64,000 bases of DNA from an uncultured Coxiella sp. (GTDB taxonomy: Bacteria; Pseudomonadota; Gammaproteobacteria; Coxiellales; Coxiellaceae): assembly GCA_902623005.1 (NCBI GenBank), contig CACNSC010000009.1:1-64000 (forward strand), in the 5' to 3' direction. The notes under the pieces are model-generated. The model made no database searches and was not told the origin of the DNA. It saw nothing but the letters and a program-made list of their open reading frames with translations. A program made the position numbers and the translations under genes. This document shows, one piece after another, positions 8,358 through 19,243 of this stretch. Numbering within the stretch: the first letter of the stretch is position 1; each line of letters opens with the position of its first letter.

Positions 8358-10937
8358 TTAATCATGACTTTGTTGTGTCAATCGATACAGCCATTCGTGC
8401 GCTTGCTTTGGTGTTAATTCATCAGGTTGCAATTGTTGTAACTGCTCAATAACCGGGTGTACCTGCGGCGCGAACAGTTCTTTTTGCGGCTTGGGTTGAG
8501 CGGATAAACTAACCTGATTGAGGCTTTGTTGTTCTAACTGTTGCAGCTGATGTTTGGCCTCTTCAATCACAGCCTGTGGCATGCCGGCTAATTTCGCAAC
8601 CTGTAAACCATAACTTTGACTTGCCGGTCCGGCTTTGACACGGTGTAAGAACACCACTTGATCGTTGTGTTCCGTCGCATCCAGGTGCACGTTATGTACG
8701 GTCTCATGTTGTTCTGCCAATTGCGTTAATTCAAAGTAGTGGGTTGCGAACAATGTCATAGCTTGGATTTGCTCGGCAAGATAACGTGCAGTCGCAAACG
8801 CCAAAGACAAACCATCAAAGGTGCTGGTGCCGCGTCCAATTTCATCCACCAAAACTAGGCTGTGCTTGGTTGCATTGTGAAGGATGTTGGCAGTCTCAGT
8901 CATCTCAACCATAAATGTGGAGCGACCAGAGGCCACGTCATCAGCCGCACCGATGCGCGTAAAAATCCTATCGATAGGACCTAGGATCGCCTGCGTTGCA
9001 GGCACAAAGCAGCCGGTGTAAGCCAATAGCGTAATCAAGGCAGTTTGTCGCATGAAGGTTGATTTACCACCCATGTTAGGCCCGGTGATCATTAACATGC
9101 GCCGGTCGCTGTTTAAGTCAGTATCGTTTGGTACAAAAGGTTCATCACTAATCGCCTCGATGACGCTGTGGCGACCGGCTTCAATATGCACACACGGGGT
9201 ATCAACAAAAGTGGGTTTCGACAGCTGTAAACTGATTGCTCGTTCGGCGAAATTACTTAATAAATCCAGCATGGATAGTGCACTTGCCATGCGCTGCAAC
9301 TTTTCAAGGTGAATGGCGATATCATCCAAGAGTGTGTCATAGAGTTGTTTTTCACGTGCCAATGCCCGACTTTGACTACTGAGTACTTTATCTTCGTGGG
9401 CTTTTAGTTCCGGTGTGATAAAGCGTTCGGTGTTTTTTAGGGTTTGTCGTCGTTGATAGTTAATGGGTGCTTTATCGGATTGTGCGCGACTGATTTCGAT
9501 AAAGAAACCATGCACACGGTTATAACCAACCTTCAATGAGCTCAGTTGCGTGCGTGCTTTTTCATCCTGCTCAAGCTGCATTAGAAAATCAGTTTGATCG
9601 TTACTCAGCGCTCGCAACTGATCGAGTTCATCGTCAAACCCAGGGGCGATTACACCGCCATCACGTATCACGGTGGGTGGATTGTCTATGATTGCAGTTT
9701 CTAATAGGTGTTGCAGTTTACTGTGTTGGCCAAGTTGTTCAAACAACTGATGCAATAAGGCTTGCTGTATGGGTTGCACGATGGCCTTGATTTCAGGCAA
9801 GGCTTGTAAGGATTGTCTTAAGCCAATTACATCGCGCGGCCGAGCCGAGCGCAGCGCAACTCGGGTGAGGATGCGTTCACAATCAGCAATGGGTTTTAAT
9901 GCGGTTTGCAAACCAACATACTGCTGGGCCGAGATCAAATTCTCGATTGCGGCATGACGTTGTTTAAGTATTTCCTGATCGCGCAAGGGTTGCTGTAAAC
10001 AGCGTCGCAGTTGCCGTTTCCCCATGGCAGTCACCGTGTGATCCAGTACGGCCAATAATGTATTGCTGTCTCCACCTTGATTGTTACTGACTAATTCAAG
10101 GTGTTTGCGTGTGTTGGCATCGAGCATCACGCTGTGTTGATGAGAGGCTAATCGCAAGCGCTGAATGTGCGGCAGCGTTTGACGCTGGGTGTATTTAATG
10201 TATTGCAGCAAGGCGCCAGCGGCACACAAACCGTTGGGTTGATGCAAGACACCAAAGCCTTGTAAATCTTTAGTTTGAAACTGCTGGCACAATTGTTGTT
10301 GAGCGCTATTGCGTTCGAAATCCCACTCAGGTCGGTATTGCAAGGCCAGCTGGTCATCCAATGCGTCAGCCAAGCGTGACTGTTCACGCAATAATATTTC
10401 TTGAGGTCGTAAACGTTCAATCTCCGCCTTGAGGGTATTTAAGCAAGCATACTCATCCATCAAGAATTCACCGTTGGTAATGTCCAACGTAGCGGCAGCA
10501 TAACTGTGTTGAGTCTCGTAAATCGCCATTAGGATAACGTCTTGGTTGGCATCAAGTAGCGCGTCATCACTAATGGTTCCTGGTGTGATAATCCGAGTCA
10601 CGGCACGTTCGACCGGGCCTTTGCTGGTTGTCACATCGCCGACTTGTTCACAGATGGCAATTGATTCACCCAGCTTAACCAATTTTGCTAAGTAGTTGTC
10701 AGCGGCATGAAAGGGGACACCAGCCATGGCGATCGGTTGATCATTGGATTTACCGCGAGCAGTTAGAGTCAGGTTGAGCAGTTGTGCAGCTTTTTTGGCG
10801 TCGTCAAAAAACAGTTCGTAAAAATCACCCATGCGATAGAACACCAACATATCAGGATATTGTGCTTTGATGGCCAAATACTGGCGCATCATCGGGGTGT
10901 GTTGCTGTGAATGGGCAGATGTGGCTTTGGTTGTCAT
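8358..10937 (-). CDS. mutS: DNA mismatch repair protein MutS
   Basis: 859 aa, close to the usual 850-860. MutS dimers recognise mismatches and small loops and, with MutL, start strand-specific repair. The mismatch-reading Phe-X-Glu motif is visible as F39-Y-E41 within [11 protein letters not shown]. Connector, lever and clamp domains follow. The C-terminal ABC-type ATPase has the P-loop GPNMGGKST at about 618-626 and a Walker B/D-loop [12 protein letters not shown] near 693-704, then the helix-turn-helix dimerisation tail. The gene lies upstream of pncC-recA, the common gammaproteobacterial neighbourhood, here separated by an orphan and an MFS gene. It starts at an ATG and ends SHD-TAA. Family assignment is certain. 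Confidence 0.98.
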   Translation of the reverse strand: MTTKATSAHSQQHTPMMRQYLAIKAQYPDMLVFYRMGDFYELFFDDAKKAAQLLNLTLTARGKSNDQPIAMAGVPFHAADNYLAKLVKLGESIAICEQVGDVTTSKGPVERAVTRIITPGTISDDALLDANQDVILMAIYETQHSYAAATLDITNGEFLMDEYACLNTLKAEIERLRPQEILLREQSRLADALDDQLALQYRPEWDFERNSAQQQLCQQFQTKDLQGFGVLHQPNGLCAAGALLQYIKYTQRQTLPHIQRLRLASHQHSVMLDANTRKHLELVSNNQGGDSNTLLAVLDHTVTAMGKRQLRRCLQQPLRDQEILKQRHAAIENLISAQQYVGLQTALKPIADCERILTRVALRSARPRDVIGLRQSLQALPEIKAIVQPIQQALLHQLFEQLGQHSKLQHLLETAIIDNPPTVIRDGGVIAPGFDDELDQLRALSNDQTDFLMQLEQDEKARTQLSSLKVGYNRVHGFFIEISRAQSDKAPINYQRRQTLKNTERFITPELKAHEDKVLSSQSRALAREKQLYDTLLDDIAIHLEKLQRMASALSMLDLLSNFAERAISLQLSKPTFVDTPCVHIEAGRHSVIEAISDEPFVPNDTDLNSDRRMLMITGPNMGGKSTFMRQTALITLLAYTGCFVPATQAILGPIDRIFTRIGAADDVASGRSTFMVEMTETANILHNATKHSLVLVDEIGRGTSTFDGLSLAFATARYLAEQIQAMTLFATHYFELTQLAEQHETVHNVHLDATEHNDQVVFLHRVKAGPASQSYGLQVAKLAGMPQAVIEEAKHQLQQLEQQSLNQVSLSAQPKPQKELFAPQVHPVIEQLQQLQPDELTPKQAHEWLYRLTQQSHD

Positions 10938-11018
10938 GATATTACTTAGGCTGTGTTTGGCAGTTGCTCTATTGTGCTTGCCGAGATAAATCAGGTCAAA
11001 GTTTTTTATTGAACAGCC

Positions 11019-11549
11019 TTAGCGTCGGCTCATGACCATCGGGCTGTAGGCGGTGTCCGTCGATGGCGGCGGATGCTTGGCCTTCTCAATAGAATCGCTT
11101 CTTACCGAATTTAATAGTGTTTTGAGGAGCTTGGGATCACAGCACGCCAGGCAGTGGTAGAATATGCTCTCTAGCATACTGATCTCATTCGGGCTGGAAT
11201 TGACCGTATCGGTTGTTTGCTTGGTAATGCTGTCTGTAGGTGGTGTGTTGGCTTTGATCGGCATGGTGCCAGTTTGATTGGAATGGATTTGCTGCGTGGT
11301 AATAGGCGGCATTGGCGCTCGTGGATAGAACACACCTTGAGGTGGGGTTGTGCCAATGTAGTATCCTGAATTAGTTTCTTCGTGCTCGTCGAAGGTATCA
11401 ACCCACTGACTTGAGGAGGTTGATGTTGAATGATTGCTGGTTGGCTTTAAGCCGCTGCGTGCGCTGCTATTAAAAATAGATTCGCCAGATACAGGATTAA
11501 CGGTTGTCGGGCGACCTGGGATGCTTCGATGTGATGCCGTACGTTTCAT
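11019..11549 (-). CDS. Ser/Thr/Pro-rich hypothetical protein
   Basis: 176 aa, not recognised. The ATG is preceded by GAGGTC about 6-8 bases upstream, which supports translation. The N-terminal two thirds are low-complexity (Ser, Thr, Pro, Asn) and look disordered. A short segment at about residues 125-150 (MLESIFYHCLACC..LLKTLL) could fold as an amphipathic helix with Cys-Cys. The C-terminus is Pro/Ser-rich and ends in MSRR. No signal peptide or membrane segment is apparent. It interrupts the usual mutS-pncC-recA neighbourhood together with the next gene. Disordered, Ser-rich soluble orphans are frequent among secreted effectors of intracellular bacteria, but nothing here proves that role. 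Confidence 0.6.
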   Translation of the reverse strand: MKRTASHRSIPGRPTTVNPVSGESIFNSSARSGLKPTSNHSTSTSSSQWVDTFDEHEETNSGYYIGTTPPQGVFYPRAPMPPITTQQIHSNQTGTMPIKANTPPTDSITKQTTDTVNSSPNEISMLESIFYHCLACCDPKLLKTLLNSVRSDSIEKAKHPPPSTDTAYSPMVMSRR

Positions 11550-11664
11550 GCAATGACCTCGCTAGTCGGTGATTGATGGGCTTTAATACGGCCGCTATTG
11601 TGTCATAGGGTTTTTTTTAGGTCATGTCCCTTATCTGTCATGTTACTTAAGGTCAGTTTGGATT

Positions 11665-13035
11665 TTAAACCGGTTGCGGTTCTTCGGTTAAATCAGTCAT
11701 TGATGATTGCGGCGTTGACGTGTGATGTTCGGCATACGAGCGTTTAGACCACAACAAAGCCAGTAACAATACGCTGGATATAGCGCATAAAATGAGAGCG
11801 GTAAAAAAGCCTTGCCAATGCCAATGCGTGATCACCACACCAATCGGGTAGCCGGATAAGGCAGCCCCTAAGTAGCCCCATAAACCAATGAAGCCGGTCG
11901 CGGCACCCGCGGCTTTTTTGTGTGACAGTTCAGCAGCAGCCACACCAATTAACATTTGTGGACCAAAGATAAAGAAACCGATGGCAAAGAATAATGCGGC
12001 ATGCAGCACATAATGGTGTCCAGGTGCATGCCACAAAGCCATGACCGCAAGGATGGTACCCACACAAAACAAGGTGTTGGTTTGACCGCGGCGTCCGCGA
12101 AAACCGGTATCTGACAACCAGCCGGCGGCTAAACTGCCGAGAAAGCCGCCGATTTCAAAAAATGATAGGCAACTGTCAGCACTGGTAATCGAGTAGCCGT
12201 TTTCATGCAAATACACCGCACCCCAATCGTTCATGGCGGTGCGAGTCACATAAATCACAACGTAAGACAAAGCTAAAATCCAAAGATAGCGGTTATTCAG
12301 CACGTAACGCATCAGAATGGATTTGAGTGAGGGTGTGGGTTGATGGCTCATGGCATGGGGTTCTTGTTTGTATGCCTCGATGGTTGGTAAACCAAGAGAT
12401 TCGGGAGTATCACGCAGGCGATTTAATAACAAGCACCCCATGGCAATGCCCAAGATACCGGGGATAATCATGGCGGCTTGCCAGCCCCACCGAGCAGCAC
12501 TGACACCGACAATAATAGGAATTAAAGCACCGCCAACATTGTGACAAGTGTTCCAGGTGCCCCACCAACGCCCACGTTCACGTTGTGAGTACCAGTGTGT
12601 CAGTAATTTGGCGCAAGGCGGCCATCCCCAGCCTTGAAAGATACCATTGATGATCCAAAGGCCGAGAAAGAAATGCAGATTGGAACTGAAACCGAACCCA
12701 ATGTTGGTGATACCGGTGATGATGAGGCCGACTGCCATAAAGACACGGGCGTTGGCACGATCGGAAATAATGCCGCTGATGAATTTGCTGAACCCGTAAG
12801 CAATATAGAATGCGCTAGCAATGAGACCGATTTGTGTTTTGCTGACGTGCGCTTGCGAGATTAGCAGCGGGGTAACGAAGGTAAAGCTTTTGCGCGTGAA
12901 GTAAAAAAACGCGTATCCGGCATACATACTATATAATATGCGAATACGCCAATAACGGTATTGCTGATCAATCGTCTCTGGGTCGTTGAGAGTGGCGCGT
13001 GGTGAGGGCGCTTTTAACCAGTTCAGCCATGACAT
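11665..13035 (-). CDS. Organophosphate:phosphate antiporter family MFS transporter (UhpC/UhpT/GlpT-like)
   Basis: 456 aa with about 12 hydrophobic helices. The N-terminal pattern (YRYWRIRILYSMYAGYAFFY, then FTRKSF) and the following GLIASAFYIAYGFSKFISG are characteristic of the OPA family of sugar-phosphate and glycerol-3-phosphate antiporters. I favour UhpC/GlpT-like over a general MFS because of the TRK motif after TM1 and the W-G-x-W-N-x-x-H-N-x-G-G motif. The start was moved to the ATG at 13035, which has AGGAG 8 bases upstream; the longer frame needs a TTG. Exact substrate cannot be told. In intracellular bacteria such carriers import host phosphorylated metabolites, so its presence fits that lifestyle (inference). 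The last 25 residues are hydrophilic. Confidence 0.85.
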   Translation of the reverse strand: MSWLNWLKAPSPRATLNDPETIDQQYRYWRIRILYSMYAGYAFFYFTRKSFTFVTPLLISQAHVSKTQIGLIASAFYIAYGFSKFISGIISDRANARVFMAVGLIITGITNIGFGFSSNLHFFLGLWIINGIFQGWGWPPCAKLLTHWYSQRERGRWWGTWNTCHNVGGALIPIIVGVSAARWGWQAAMIIPGILGIAMGCLLLNRLRDTPESLGLPTIEAYKQEPHAMSHQPTPSLKSILMRYVLNNRYLWILALSYVVIYVTRTAMNDWGAVYLHENGYSITSADSCLSFFEIGGFLGSLAAGWLSDTGFRGRRGQTNTLFCVGTILAVMALWHAPGHHYVLHAALFFAIGFFIFGPQMLIGVAAAELSHKKAAGAATGFIGLWGYLGAALSGYPIGVVITHWHWQGFFTALILCAISSVLLLALLWSKRSYAEHHTSTPQSSMTDLTEEPQPV

Positions 13036-13158
13036 GATAAAACTCCTAGTCGGCAATCAGTGCCGAGAGTATACACACAAAATCCTATCCTTGTCTCTGT
13101 CTGCCTAAATAGCCAGCTGAGCAGTCTTTTTTACCGTTATATGAATCAGTTAGTGAGT

Positions 13159-13671
13159 TCAATTAGAGCTTGTAACGCGCTGCTGACAGGTGCTGAGTAG
13201 CCATTCCAAGGCAAACTGTGTAGCTTTTCGTCGAATGTGTTTACGGCCACTGGTAAATAAGCGTTGTTCCGTACTGACAACCTCAGATTGACGCTGCGCA
13301 ACACCAAACCAAACAGTACCCACTGGTTTGTCATTGCTGCCACCATCAGGCCCGGCAATACCCGTGATGCTGATCGCGATGTCTGCCTGACTGTGGGTCA
13401 AAGCACCTGTTGCCATGGCGGCTGCTACTTGGGCTGAAACAGCACCGTGTTGTTTAATCAGTGCGGCATCGACATTCAAACACGCTTGTTTTGAGGCATC
13501 ACTGTAGGTGATGAAGCCGCAATCAAACACTTGTGAGCTGCCAGGGACTGCGGTGAGTACTTCGCATAGACTGCCGCCGGTACACGACTCGGCAGTGGCG
13601 AGCCTGAGATTGGCGTCTTGACACAATTGAATTAACGCTTGGCTCAGCGGGTAATTGAAGTTAATGGTCAT
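13159..13671 (-). CDS. pncC: Nicotinamide-nucleotide amidohydrolase PncC (CinA C-terminal domain)
   Basis: 170 aa, the size of stand-alone PncC. It deamidates nicotinamide mononucleotide to nicotinate mononucleotide in NAD recycling. Visible family marks are ATAESCTGG near the N-terminus, GFITYSDASK, the VSAQVAAAMATGAL helix, and SITGIAGPDGGS followed by KPVGTVWFG. The start at 13671 has AGGGAG 6 bases upstream; the extra residues of the longer frame are not family-like. It lies next to recA but on the opposite strand, whereas in many relatives cinA/pncC and recA are co-oriented. Confidence 0.93.
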   Translation of the reverse strand: MTINFNYPLSQALIQLCQDANLRLATAESCTGGSLCEVLTAVPGSSQVFDCGFITYSDASKQACLNVDAALIKQHGAVSAQVAAAMATGALTHSQADIAISITGIAGPDGGSNDKPVGTVWFGVAQRQSEVVSTEQRLFTSGRKHIRRKATQFALEWLLSTCQQRVTSSN

Positions 13672-13840
13672 GTTATGCTCCCTTGACAAATTGTCACTCA
13701 GTATGGGCGACAATCCTGCGCTGATGCAAGTCTGACTCGAGCTCTCAGAAGGAATTGCGTTGCCGATAATCTGTACAATAATAGCGTGATTCCAGGTGTG
13801 TTTTTCGATTCAAAGTGTGGAATAATAGCGCTGAATTTTT

Positions 13841-13877
13841 TTGACATTTGCACACACAAAATAGCACCAGCAAGGAG
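13841..13877 (+). promoter_or_regulatory. recA upstream region: -35-like TTGACA and ribosome-binding site
   Basis: TTGACA at 13841 and AAGGAG at 13872, 5 bases before the recA ATG, are visible. A -10 at good spacing is not clear. I see only a half-match to a LexA box (CTGT at about 13773 without a matching ACAG), so SOS control is not shown by sequence. Confidence 0.35.
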
Positions 13878-13882
13878 ACACC

Positions 13883-14905
13883 ATGTCTGATAAACAAAAA
13901 GCACTAACCGCCGCTTTATCACAAATCGAACGCCAATACGGCAAAGGCTCAATCATGCGCCTTGGCGATGAAAACGCTTTGCCAGATGTTAAGGTGATTT
14001 CTACCGGTTCTTTGAGCTTGGATGTCGCACTGGGTATTGGCGGTTTACCGTGCGGACGTATCGTAGAAATTTATGGTCCTGAAGCGTCAGGTAAAACTAC
14101 GCTAACGCTACAAGCTATCGCTTCGTGTCAACGTGCTGGCGGAACGGCTGCATTTGTCGATGCCGAGCATGCACTAGATCCCGTTTATGCTGAAAAACTT
14201 GGTGTAAACGTTGAAGAGTTATTGGTGTCTCAGCCTGATACGGGTGAGCAAGGTCTTGAGATCACTGACATGTTGGTACGTTCCAGCGCAGTTGATTTGA
14301 TTGTTGTTGACTCTGTGGCCGCGCTAACGCCAAAAGCTGAAATTGAAGGTGACATGGGTGATTCTCACATGGGCTTACAGGCTCGCTTAATGTCGCAAGC
14401 TTTGCGTAAACTGACCGGTAATATTAAGAAGTCCAATACCTTAGTGATTTTCATCAACCAAATCCGTATGAAAATTGGTGTGATGTTTGGTAATCCAGAA
14501 ACAACTACGGGTGGTAATGCGTTGAAGTTTTATTCATCCGTGCGTTTGGATATTCGTAAGACCGGTATGATCAAAAAAGGCGATGAGATACTGGGTAATG
14601 AAACCCGTGTCAAAGTGGTTAAGAACAAACTAGCACCGCCGTTTAAGCAGGTAAACTTCGAAATTCTTTACGGTCAAGGTATTTCGCGCGAAGGCGAGGT
14701 CATTGATTTAGCAGTTGCCGAAGGCTTAATGGATAAAGCCGGTGCGTGGTATAGCTACAATGGTGATCGCATTGGCCAAGGTAAAGATAACGTGCGTCGT
14801 TACCTAAAAGAACATCCCGAAATGTTTGACGAACTCGATACAGCATTGCGTGCTAAATTATTGCAAACAGCTCCGACGGCAACTGAAACTGAAGCCGCGG
14901 ATTAA
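13883..14905 (+). CDS. recA: Recombinase RecA
   Basis: 340 aa. RecA forms ATP-dependent filaments on single-stranded DNA, catalyses strand exchange and triggers LexA self-cleavage. The P-loop GPEASGKT is at residues 65-72; the Walker B strand [11 protein letters not shown] and loop L1/L2 regions ([39 protein letters not shown]) are intact. The C-terminus is short and mildly acidic. AAGGAG precedes the ATG. The downstream gene is recX after a 12-bp gap, a normal operon that allows RecX to modulate RecA filaments. Confidence 0.99.
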   Translation: MSDKQKALTAALSQIERQYGKGSIMRLGDENALPDVKVISTGSLSLDVALGIGGLPCGRIVEIYGPEASGKTTLTLQAIASCQRAGGTAAFVDAEHALDPVYAEKLGVNVEELLVSQPDTGEQGLEITDMLVRSSAVDLIVVDSVAALTPKAEIEGDMGDSHMGLQARLMSQALRKLTGNIKKSNTLVIFINQIRMKIGVMFGNPETTTGGNALKFYSSVRLDIRKTGMIKKGDEILGNETRVKVVKNKLAPPFKQVNFEILYGQGISREGEVIDLAVAEGLMDKAGAWYSYNGDRIGQGKDNVRRYLKEHPEMFDELDTALRAKLLQTAPTATETEAAD

Positions 14906-14917
14906 CCGTTTGCTAAT

Positions 14918-15373
14918 ATGAAGGTATCAGTGAGGGAGCGGGCGATGAATTATCTCGCAAATCGAGAGCATTCCCGCCATGAGTTGCGTTGTAAATTAGC
15001 GAAGCACGATTATGATTCGCAAGACATTGAGCAAGCATTGGATCAGCTGCAGCAAGACAGTTTGCAATGCGATCGACGTTTTGCAGAGAGTTATGTGCGT
15101 TCTAAAGTAGCTGCAGGTTTTGGCCCGCGCTACTTGGAGCAGCAATTGCAATCGCGCCGTGTTGATGCCGAGCTAATTGCTGATGCGTTGAGTACCGTCG
15201 AAGCCTGGCAGCCAGTGATTGCACGTGTCTGGCTGAAGAAATACCGCGATAGTGAATCAACCTTGCAACAACAAGCCAAACAGCGTCGCTTTTTATTGTC
15301 GCGTGGATTTGACAATGAACAAATTAGCGATTGGATGCGATTTGGCATAAAACAATTTGAAACCGAAGAGTAA
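14918..15373 (+). CDS. recX: Regulatory protein RecX
   Basis: 151 aa, within the usual 140-165. RecX binds in the groove of RecA filaments and limits their growth and ATPase. It shows the three-helix repeat pattern: ALxYLANREHSRHELRCKL at the N-terminus, a middle block QCDRRFAESYVRSKVAAGFGPRYL and a C-terminal RRFLLSRGF with D-x-E-Q-I. It lies 12 bp after recA and 5 bp before alaS, so the three are probably co-transcribed. Confidence 0.95.
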   Translation: MKVSVRERAMNYLANREHSRHELRCKLAKHDYDSQDIEQALDQLQQDSLQCDRRFAESYVRSKVAAGFGPRYLEQQLQSRRVDAELIADALSTVEAWQPVIARVWLKKYRDSESTLQQQAKQRRFLLSRGFDNEQISDWMRFGIKQFETEE

Positions 15374-15378
15374 TAACA

Positions 15379-17991
15379 ATGAAGCATTGGAGCAGTGAAG
15401 CTTTACGCAAAAGTTTTTTGCAATATTTTGAAGATAAAAACCACGACGTTGTAAAAAGTTCTTCTTTGGTTCCGGCCAAAGACCCAACCTTGCTATTTAC
15501 CAATGCCGGTATGGTGCCGTTTAAAGATGTTTTTTTAGGGATTGAACAACGCCCCTACGATCGTGCTACTTCCTCTCAACGTTGCATGCGTGCAGGTGGT
15601 AAGCACAATGATTTAGAAAATGTTGGTTATACTGCACGTCACCACACTTTTTTTGAGATGCTTGGTAATTTCAGCTTCGGTGCGTATTTCAAGCGCGAGG
15701 CAATTGGTTATGCATGGGACTTTCTAACCTCCGTACTTAAAATCCCAGAACATAAACTTTGGGTGACGGTACATGAATCCGATCGTGAGAGTGAGGTCAT
15801 TTGGTTAGAAGAACTAGAGGTCAGTCGTGAACGTTTTTCCCGTTGTGGTGATGCGGATAACTTCTGGTCGATGGGCGATGTCGGTCCTTGCGGTCCTTGT
15901 TCTGAAATCTTTTACGACCACGGTGAGCACGTTGCCGGTGGTCCTCCTGGTAGCCCAGATCAAGAAGGCGATCGTTACGTTGAGATTTGGAACTTGGTCT
16001 TTATGCAATTTAATCGAGATGCGCAAGGGCAGAAAACGCCATTACCGCGACCTTGTGTTGATACTGGAATGGGTTTAGAGCGATTAGCTGCGGTGATGCA
16101 AGGGGTTACGGATAATTTTGATACTGACGTGTTCAGTAAGCTGCTGCACAAGGCCGGTCGTTTGTTAGATTGTGCTAGCACCTCGAATCAATCTCTTCGC
16201 GTGGTGGTCGATCACATTCGATCCAGTGCTTTTTTAATTGCTGATGGCGTCATGCCGTCTAACGAAGGTCGTGGTTATGTATTACGACGGATTATTCGTC
16301 GTGCCATTCGACACGGTTACAAGTTGGGTGTTAAGAAAGTTTTTTTCTACAAGTTAGTGCCTACGTTGGTCTCGGTGATGGGTGCAGCTTTTCCAGAATT
16401 GCGTAAAACACAAAGTTTGGTTGAGCAAACGTTAAAGCGCGAAGAAGAAAGTTTTGCGAAGACGTTGTCAACTGGCGTCAAGTTATTTGAACAAGCAGTT
16501 TCTAATTTAACCGCATCAGTGATTCCGGGTGATGTGGTATTCACGTTATACGATACCTATGGATTTCCACCCGATCTGACTGCAGATATGGCGCGTGAGC
16601 GTGAGTTAAGTATTGATCAGGCCGGGTTTGATCAGGCCATGGCAGCTCAGCGTCGTCAGTCTCAAGCCGCGCAGCAGTTTACACCCAGTGATATGCAACA
16701 TTTGCATATCACTGACGAGACTTTGTTTACCGGTTACGATCAGTTGCAGTCGCAATCCACGGTATTAACGCTATTGCATGAGTGTTCGCCAGTGACTGAG
16801 TTGCACGAGGGCGAAGAGGGTATTGTGATTTTAAATCAATCGCCTTTTTATGCCGAGTCAGGTGGTCAGGTCGGGGATACTGGGTGTCTTACCGCGCCGG
16901 GTATGAAGTTTTTAGTCCTGAATACGCAGGCACGCGGAAAAGCAATCTTGCACATGGGGCGGATGCAGGTCGGTACCTTACACACGACGATGCAAGTTGA
17001 GGCGCAAGTCGATGAGGCGCGTCACGATATCATGCTCAACCATTCCGCTACGCACTTATTGCACGCGGCTTTGCGTGATCAGCTAGGTGATCATGTGTTT
17101 CAAAAAGGGTCTTTGGTTGAGGCGGATCGGTTACGTTTTGATTTCTCTCATCCCAACGCACTTACAATTGAGCAGTGGCAGGCAATAGAACGCCAGGTCA
17201 ATGCGATGATTCGCGCTAACCACGCGGTAGACCGTGCCGTGATGTCAATGGACGAGGCACAAGCTGCCGGCGCCATGGCATTGTTTGGGGAAAAATATGA
17301 CGATCACGTGCGTGTCATTACCATGGGGCCAAATTCTAAAGAATTATGCGGCGGTACTCATGTTACTCGCACTGGCGATATTGGTTTATTTGTCATTACG
17401 TCTGAATCCGCTACCGCTGCCGGTGTGCGCCGTATCGAGGCCATGACCGGACGCCATGCATTGGCATGGATGCAAACTAAACGTCACAACATCAAGCAAC
17501 TTGCGCAAGTGTTGCATGCGCCGGAAGCCGAGCTTGAGTTAAAGGCACAGCAGTTGTTGCAGCAACAAAAACACCAGCAACGTCAGATTCAGGACTTGCA
17601 ACGTGTCGGTTTAACCGCTCAAGTTGATCAATTGAAACAGCACGCTCAGCAAGTCGCTGAGATTGAAGTGCTGGCGCTGAGTGTTCAAGATATCGATCGC
17701 GGTGCATTGCGTGATTTGCTGGATCAAGTGCGTTCTCATTTCAAAACTTACGCGATCGTATTGGCATTGGTTGATCAGGGTAAAATTCACTTAGTGGCCG
17801 GTGTCAGTAAAGATTTAACCGCGCGATTCAAAGCCGGTGAGTTGTTATCGCATGTTGCGCAGCAAGTCGGTGGCAAAGGGGGCGGTCGTCCTGATTTCGC
17901 ACAAGGTGGCGGTGACCAACCCGAGCATTTGGATACTGCCTTATCATCAGTCACGCAATGGATTACACAACGCTGCCAGACTTCTGCCTAG
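15379..17991 (+). CDS. alaS: Alanine--tRNA ligase
   Basis: 870 aa, near the 876 of E. coli. It charges tRNA-Ala and edits mischarged Ser and Gly. The class II catalytic core starts with LRKSFLQYFEDKNHDVVKSS and FTNAGMVPFKDVFLG; motif 3 is near GMGLERLAAV. The editing domain carries the zinc-binding HSATH at 555-559 and CGGTH at 657-661. The C-terminal Gly-rich C-Ala domain includes VGGKGGGRPDFAQGGG. The ATG is 5 bp after recX. The reading frame is intact throughout. Confidence 0.99.
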   Translation: MKHWSSEALRKSFLQYFEDKNHDVVKSSSLVPAKDPTLLFTNAGMVPFKDVFLGIEQRPYDRATSSQRCMRAGGKHNDLENVGYTARHHTFFEMLGNFSFGAYFKREAIGYAWDFLTSVLKIPEHKLWVTVHESDRESEVIWLEELEVSRERFSRCGDADNFWSMGDVGPCGPCSEIFYDHGEHVAGGPPGSPDQEGDRYVEIWNLVFMQFNRDAQGQKTPLPRPCVDTGMGLERLAAVMQGVTDNFDTDVFSKLLHKAGRLLDCASTSNQSLRVVVDHIRSSAFLIADGVMPSNEGRGYVLRRIIRRAIRHGYKLGVKKVFFYKLVPTLVSVMGAAFPELRKTQSLVEQTLKREEESFAKTLSTGVKLFEQAVSNLTASVIPGDVVFTLYDTYGFPPDLTADMARERELSIDQAGFDQAMAAQRRQSQAAQQFTPSDMQHLHITDETLFTGYDQLQSQSTVLTLLHECSPVTELHEGEEGIVILNQSPFYAESGGQVGDTGCLTAPGMKFLVLNTQARGKAILHMGRMQVGTLHTTMQVEAQVDEARHDIMLNHSATHLLHAALRDQLGDHVFQKGSLVEADRLRFDFSHPNALTIEQWQAIERQVNAMIRANHAVDRAVMSMDEAQAAGAMALFGEKYDDHVRVITMGPNSKELCGGTHVTRTGDIGLFVITSESATAAGVRRIEAMTGRHALAWMQTKRHNIKQLAQVLHAPEAELELKAQQLLQQQKHQQRQIQDLQRVGLTAQVDQLKQHAQQVAEIEVLALSVQDIDRGALRDLLDQVRSHFKTYAIVLALVDQGKIHLVAGVSKDLTARFKAGELLSHVAQQVGGKGGGRPDFAQGGGDQPEHLDTALSSVTQWITQRCQTSA

Positions 17992-18013
17992 TGCAAAAAG
18001 GAAATCAAGCATT

Positions 18014-19243
18014 ATGGCTTTATGGGTTAAAAAATTCGGTGGCACGTCCATGGCTGACTTGCATTGCATGCAAGCTGTGGCTGCCATTATTAAGCGTGCG
18101 CACGACGCTGGTTCACAATGCGTGGTTGTGGTGTCTGCAGCAGCTGGCCACACCGATCAATTAGTCAATGCCGCAAATACGATCACGCCGTTGCCGCAGC
18201 CACGTGAGTACGATGCGTTGTTGGCAGCAGCCGAGCAAACCAGTGCGGCTCTGCTGAGTATTTTATTGTGTCAGCAAGCAATTCCTGCCGTGTCTCTGAC
18301 CGGGCAACAGGCTGGCATTTTAACCAACGATCATCACAACAAAGCTGACATTATCAAGGTGGACACCTCTGCGATTGAGGCTTTACTGGCGCAAGGCAAG
18401 GTTGTTGTCGTGACTGGATTTCAAGGCGTAAATCATGCAGGTGAAATTACTACCCTGGGTCGCGGTGGCTCAGATATGTCGGCCGTGGTATTGGCCGGTG
18501 CGCTTAACGCACAAGCCTGTTATATCTATTCGGATGTTAAAGGCGTGTACTCAGCCGATCCACGCCTGGTACCGTCAGCTTATCGATTGAATGAGATTTC
18601 ACTCGCGCACATGCAGCAGATGGCCAAGTTGGGTGCGCAAGTCATGCAGCAGCAAGCCCTAGATTATTGCTATCAACACGAGGTACCTTTGCGTATCGCA
18701 TCAACCTTCGAACCCGATCAAGGGACGCTGATCACGCAAGCCCATCAGCCAACTCGTCCTTGGACAGGCGTGACTTGTCAAACCAGCCAAGTGCAGTTTA
18801 CTTTATCCGGTATCAACGATTGGGAGAGTTCTGCGTTGGCTTTACGCAGTGCAATGCAAGCAGCGAAGCTTGAGATTGATTTGGTGATGCAAAGTCACGT
18901 CGCGGATGGACGTTGTGGTGATTTGCATTTTACCGTCGCCGGTGAAGACTATCATGCGACTCACGTGGTCATGGATGAGCTTCAGCAGGCAGGCCATATT
19001 GCAGCAGTCCGCGATGATCCAGCTGTCGCAAAAGTGTCTTTGGTTGGACACGACGTGATGGCACAACCAGCGGTGGCGACTGAAATTTTGTCACAATTAA
19101 GTGCGCAAGGTATCAAGGTACGCTGGTTTAGTTCAACCGCAGCACGAATGACCTGGGTGGTGCCGCAGCATCAAATGCCAATCTTAGCGGGCTGGTTACA
19201 CGATCAGTACTTGCTGCCTTTGCGTCATTTAGTGTCATCCTGA
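18014..19243 (+). CDS. lysC: Aspartokinase
   Basis: 409 aa from the ATG at 18014, with AAGGAAATC upstream; a longer frame that begins inside alaS is spurious. It phosphorylates aspartate, the first step toward Lys, Met, Thr and diaminopimelate. Visible marks are VKKFGGTSM at the N-terminus, TTLGRGGSDMSAVVLA, and YSDVKGVYSADPR. The last 140 residues form the tandem ACT regulatory region, degenerate in sequence but with the ILSQLSAQGIKVRWFSST motif typical of ACT2. The gene follows alaS by 22 bp. In Legionella/Coxiella-like genomes csrA commonly follows lysC; here a convergent small gene overlaps the last 9 bases instead. Feedback specificity is unknown. Confidence 0.95.
   Translation: MALWVKKFGGTSMADLHCMQAVAAIIKRAHDAGSQCVVVVSAAAGHTDQLVNAANTITPLPQPREYDALLAAAEQTSAALLSILLCQQAIPAVSLTGQQAGILTNDHHNKADIIKVDTSAIEALLAQGKVVVVTGFQGVNHAGEITTLGRGGSDMSAVVLAGALNAQACYIYSDVKGVYSADPRLVPSAYRLNEISLAHMQQMAKLGAQVMQQQALDYCYQHEVPLRIASTFEPDQGTLITQAHQPTRPWTGVTCQTSQVQFTLSGINDWESSALALRSAMQAAKLEIDLVMQSHVADGRCGDLHFTVAGEDYHATHVVMDELQQAGHIAAVRDDPAVAKVSLVGHDVMAQPAVATEILSQLSAQGIKVRWFSSTAARMTWVVPQHQMPILAGWLHDQYLLPLRHLVSS

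Noticed and set aside
13690..13860. LexA (SOS) box upstream of recA
   Set aside because: Only half sites such as CTGT are present; no CTGT-N8-ACAG element was found.
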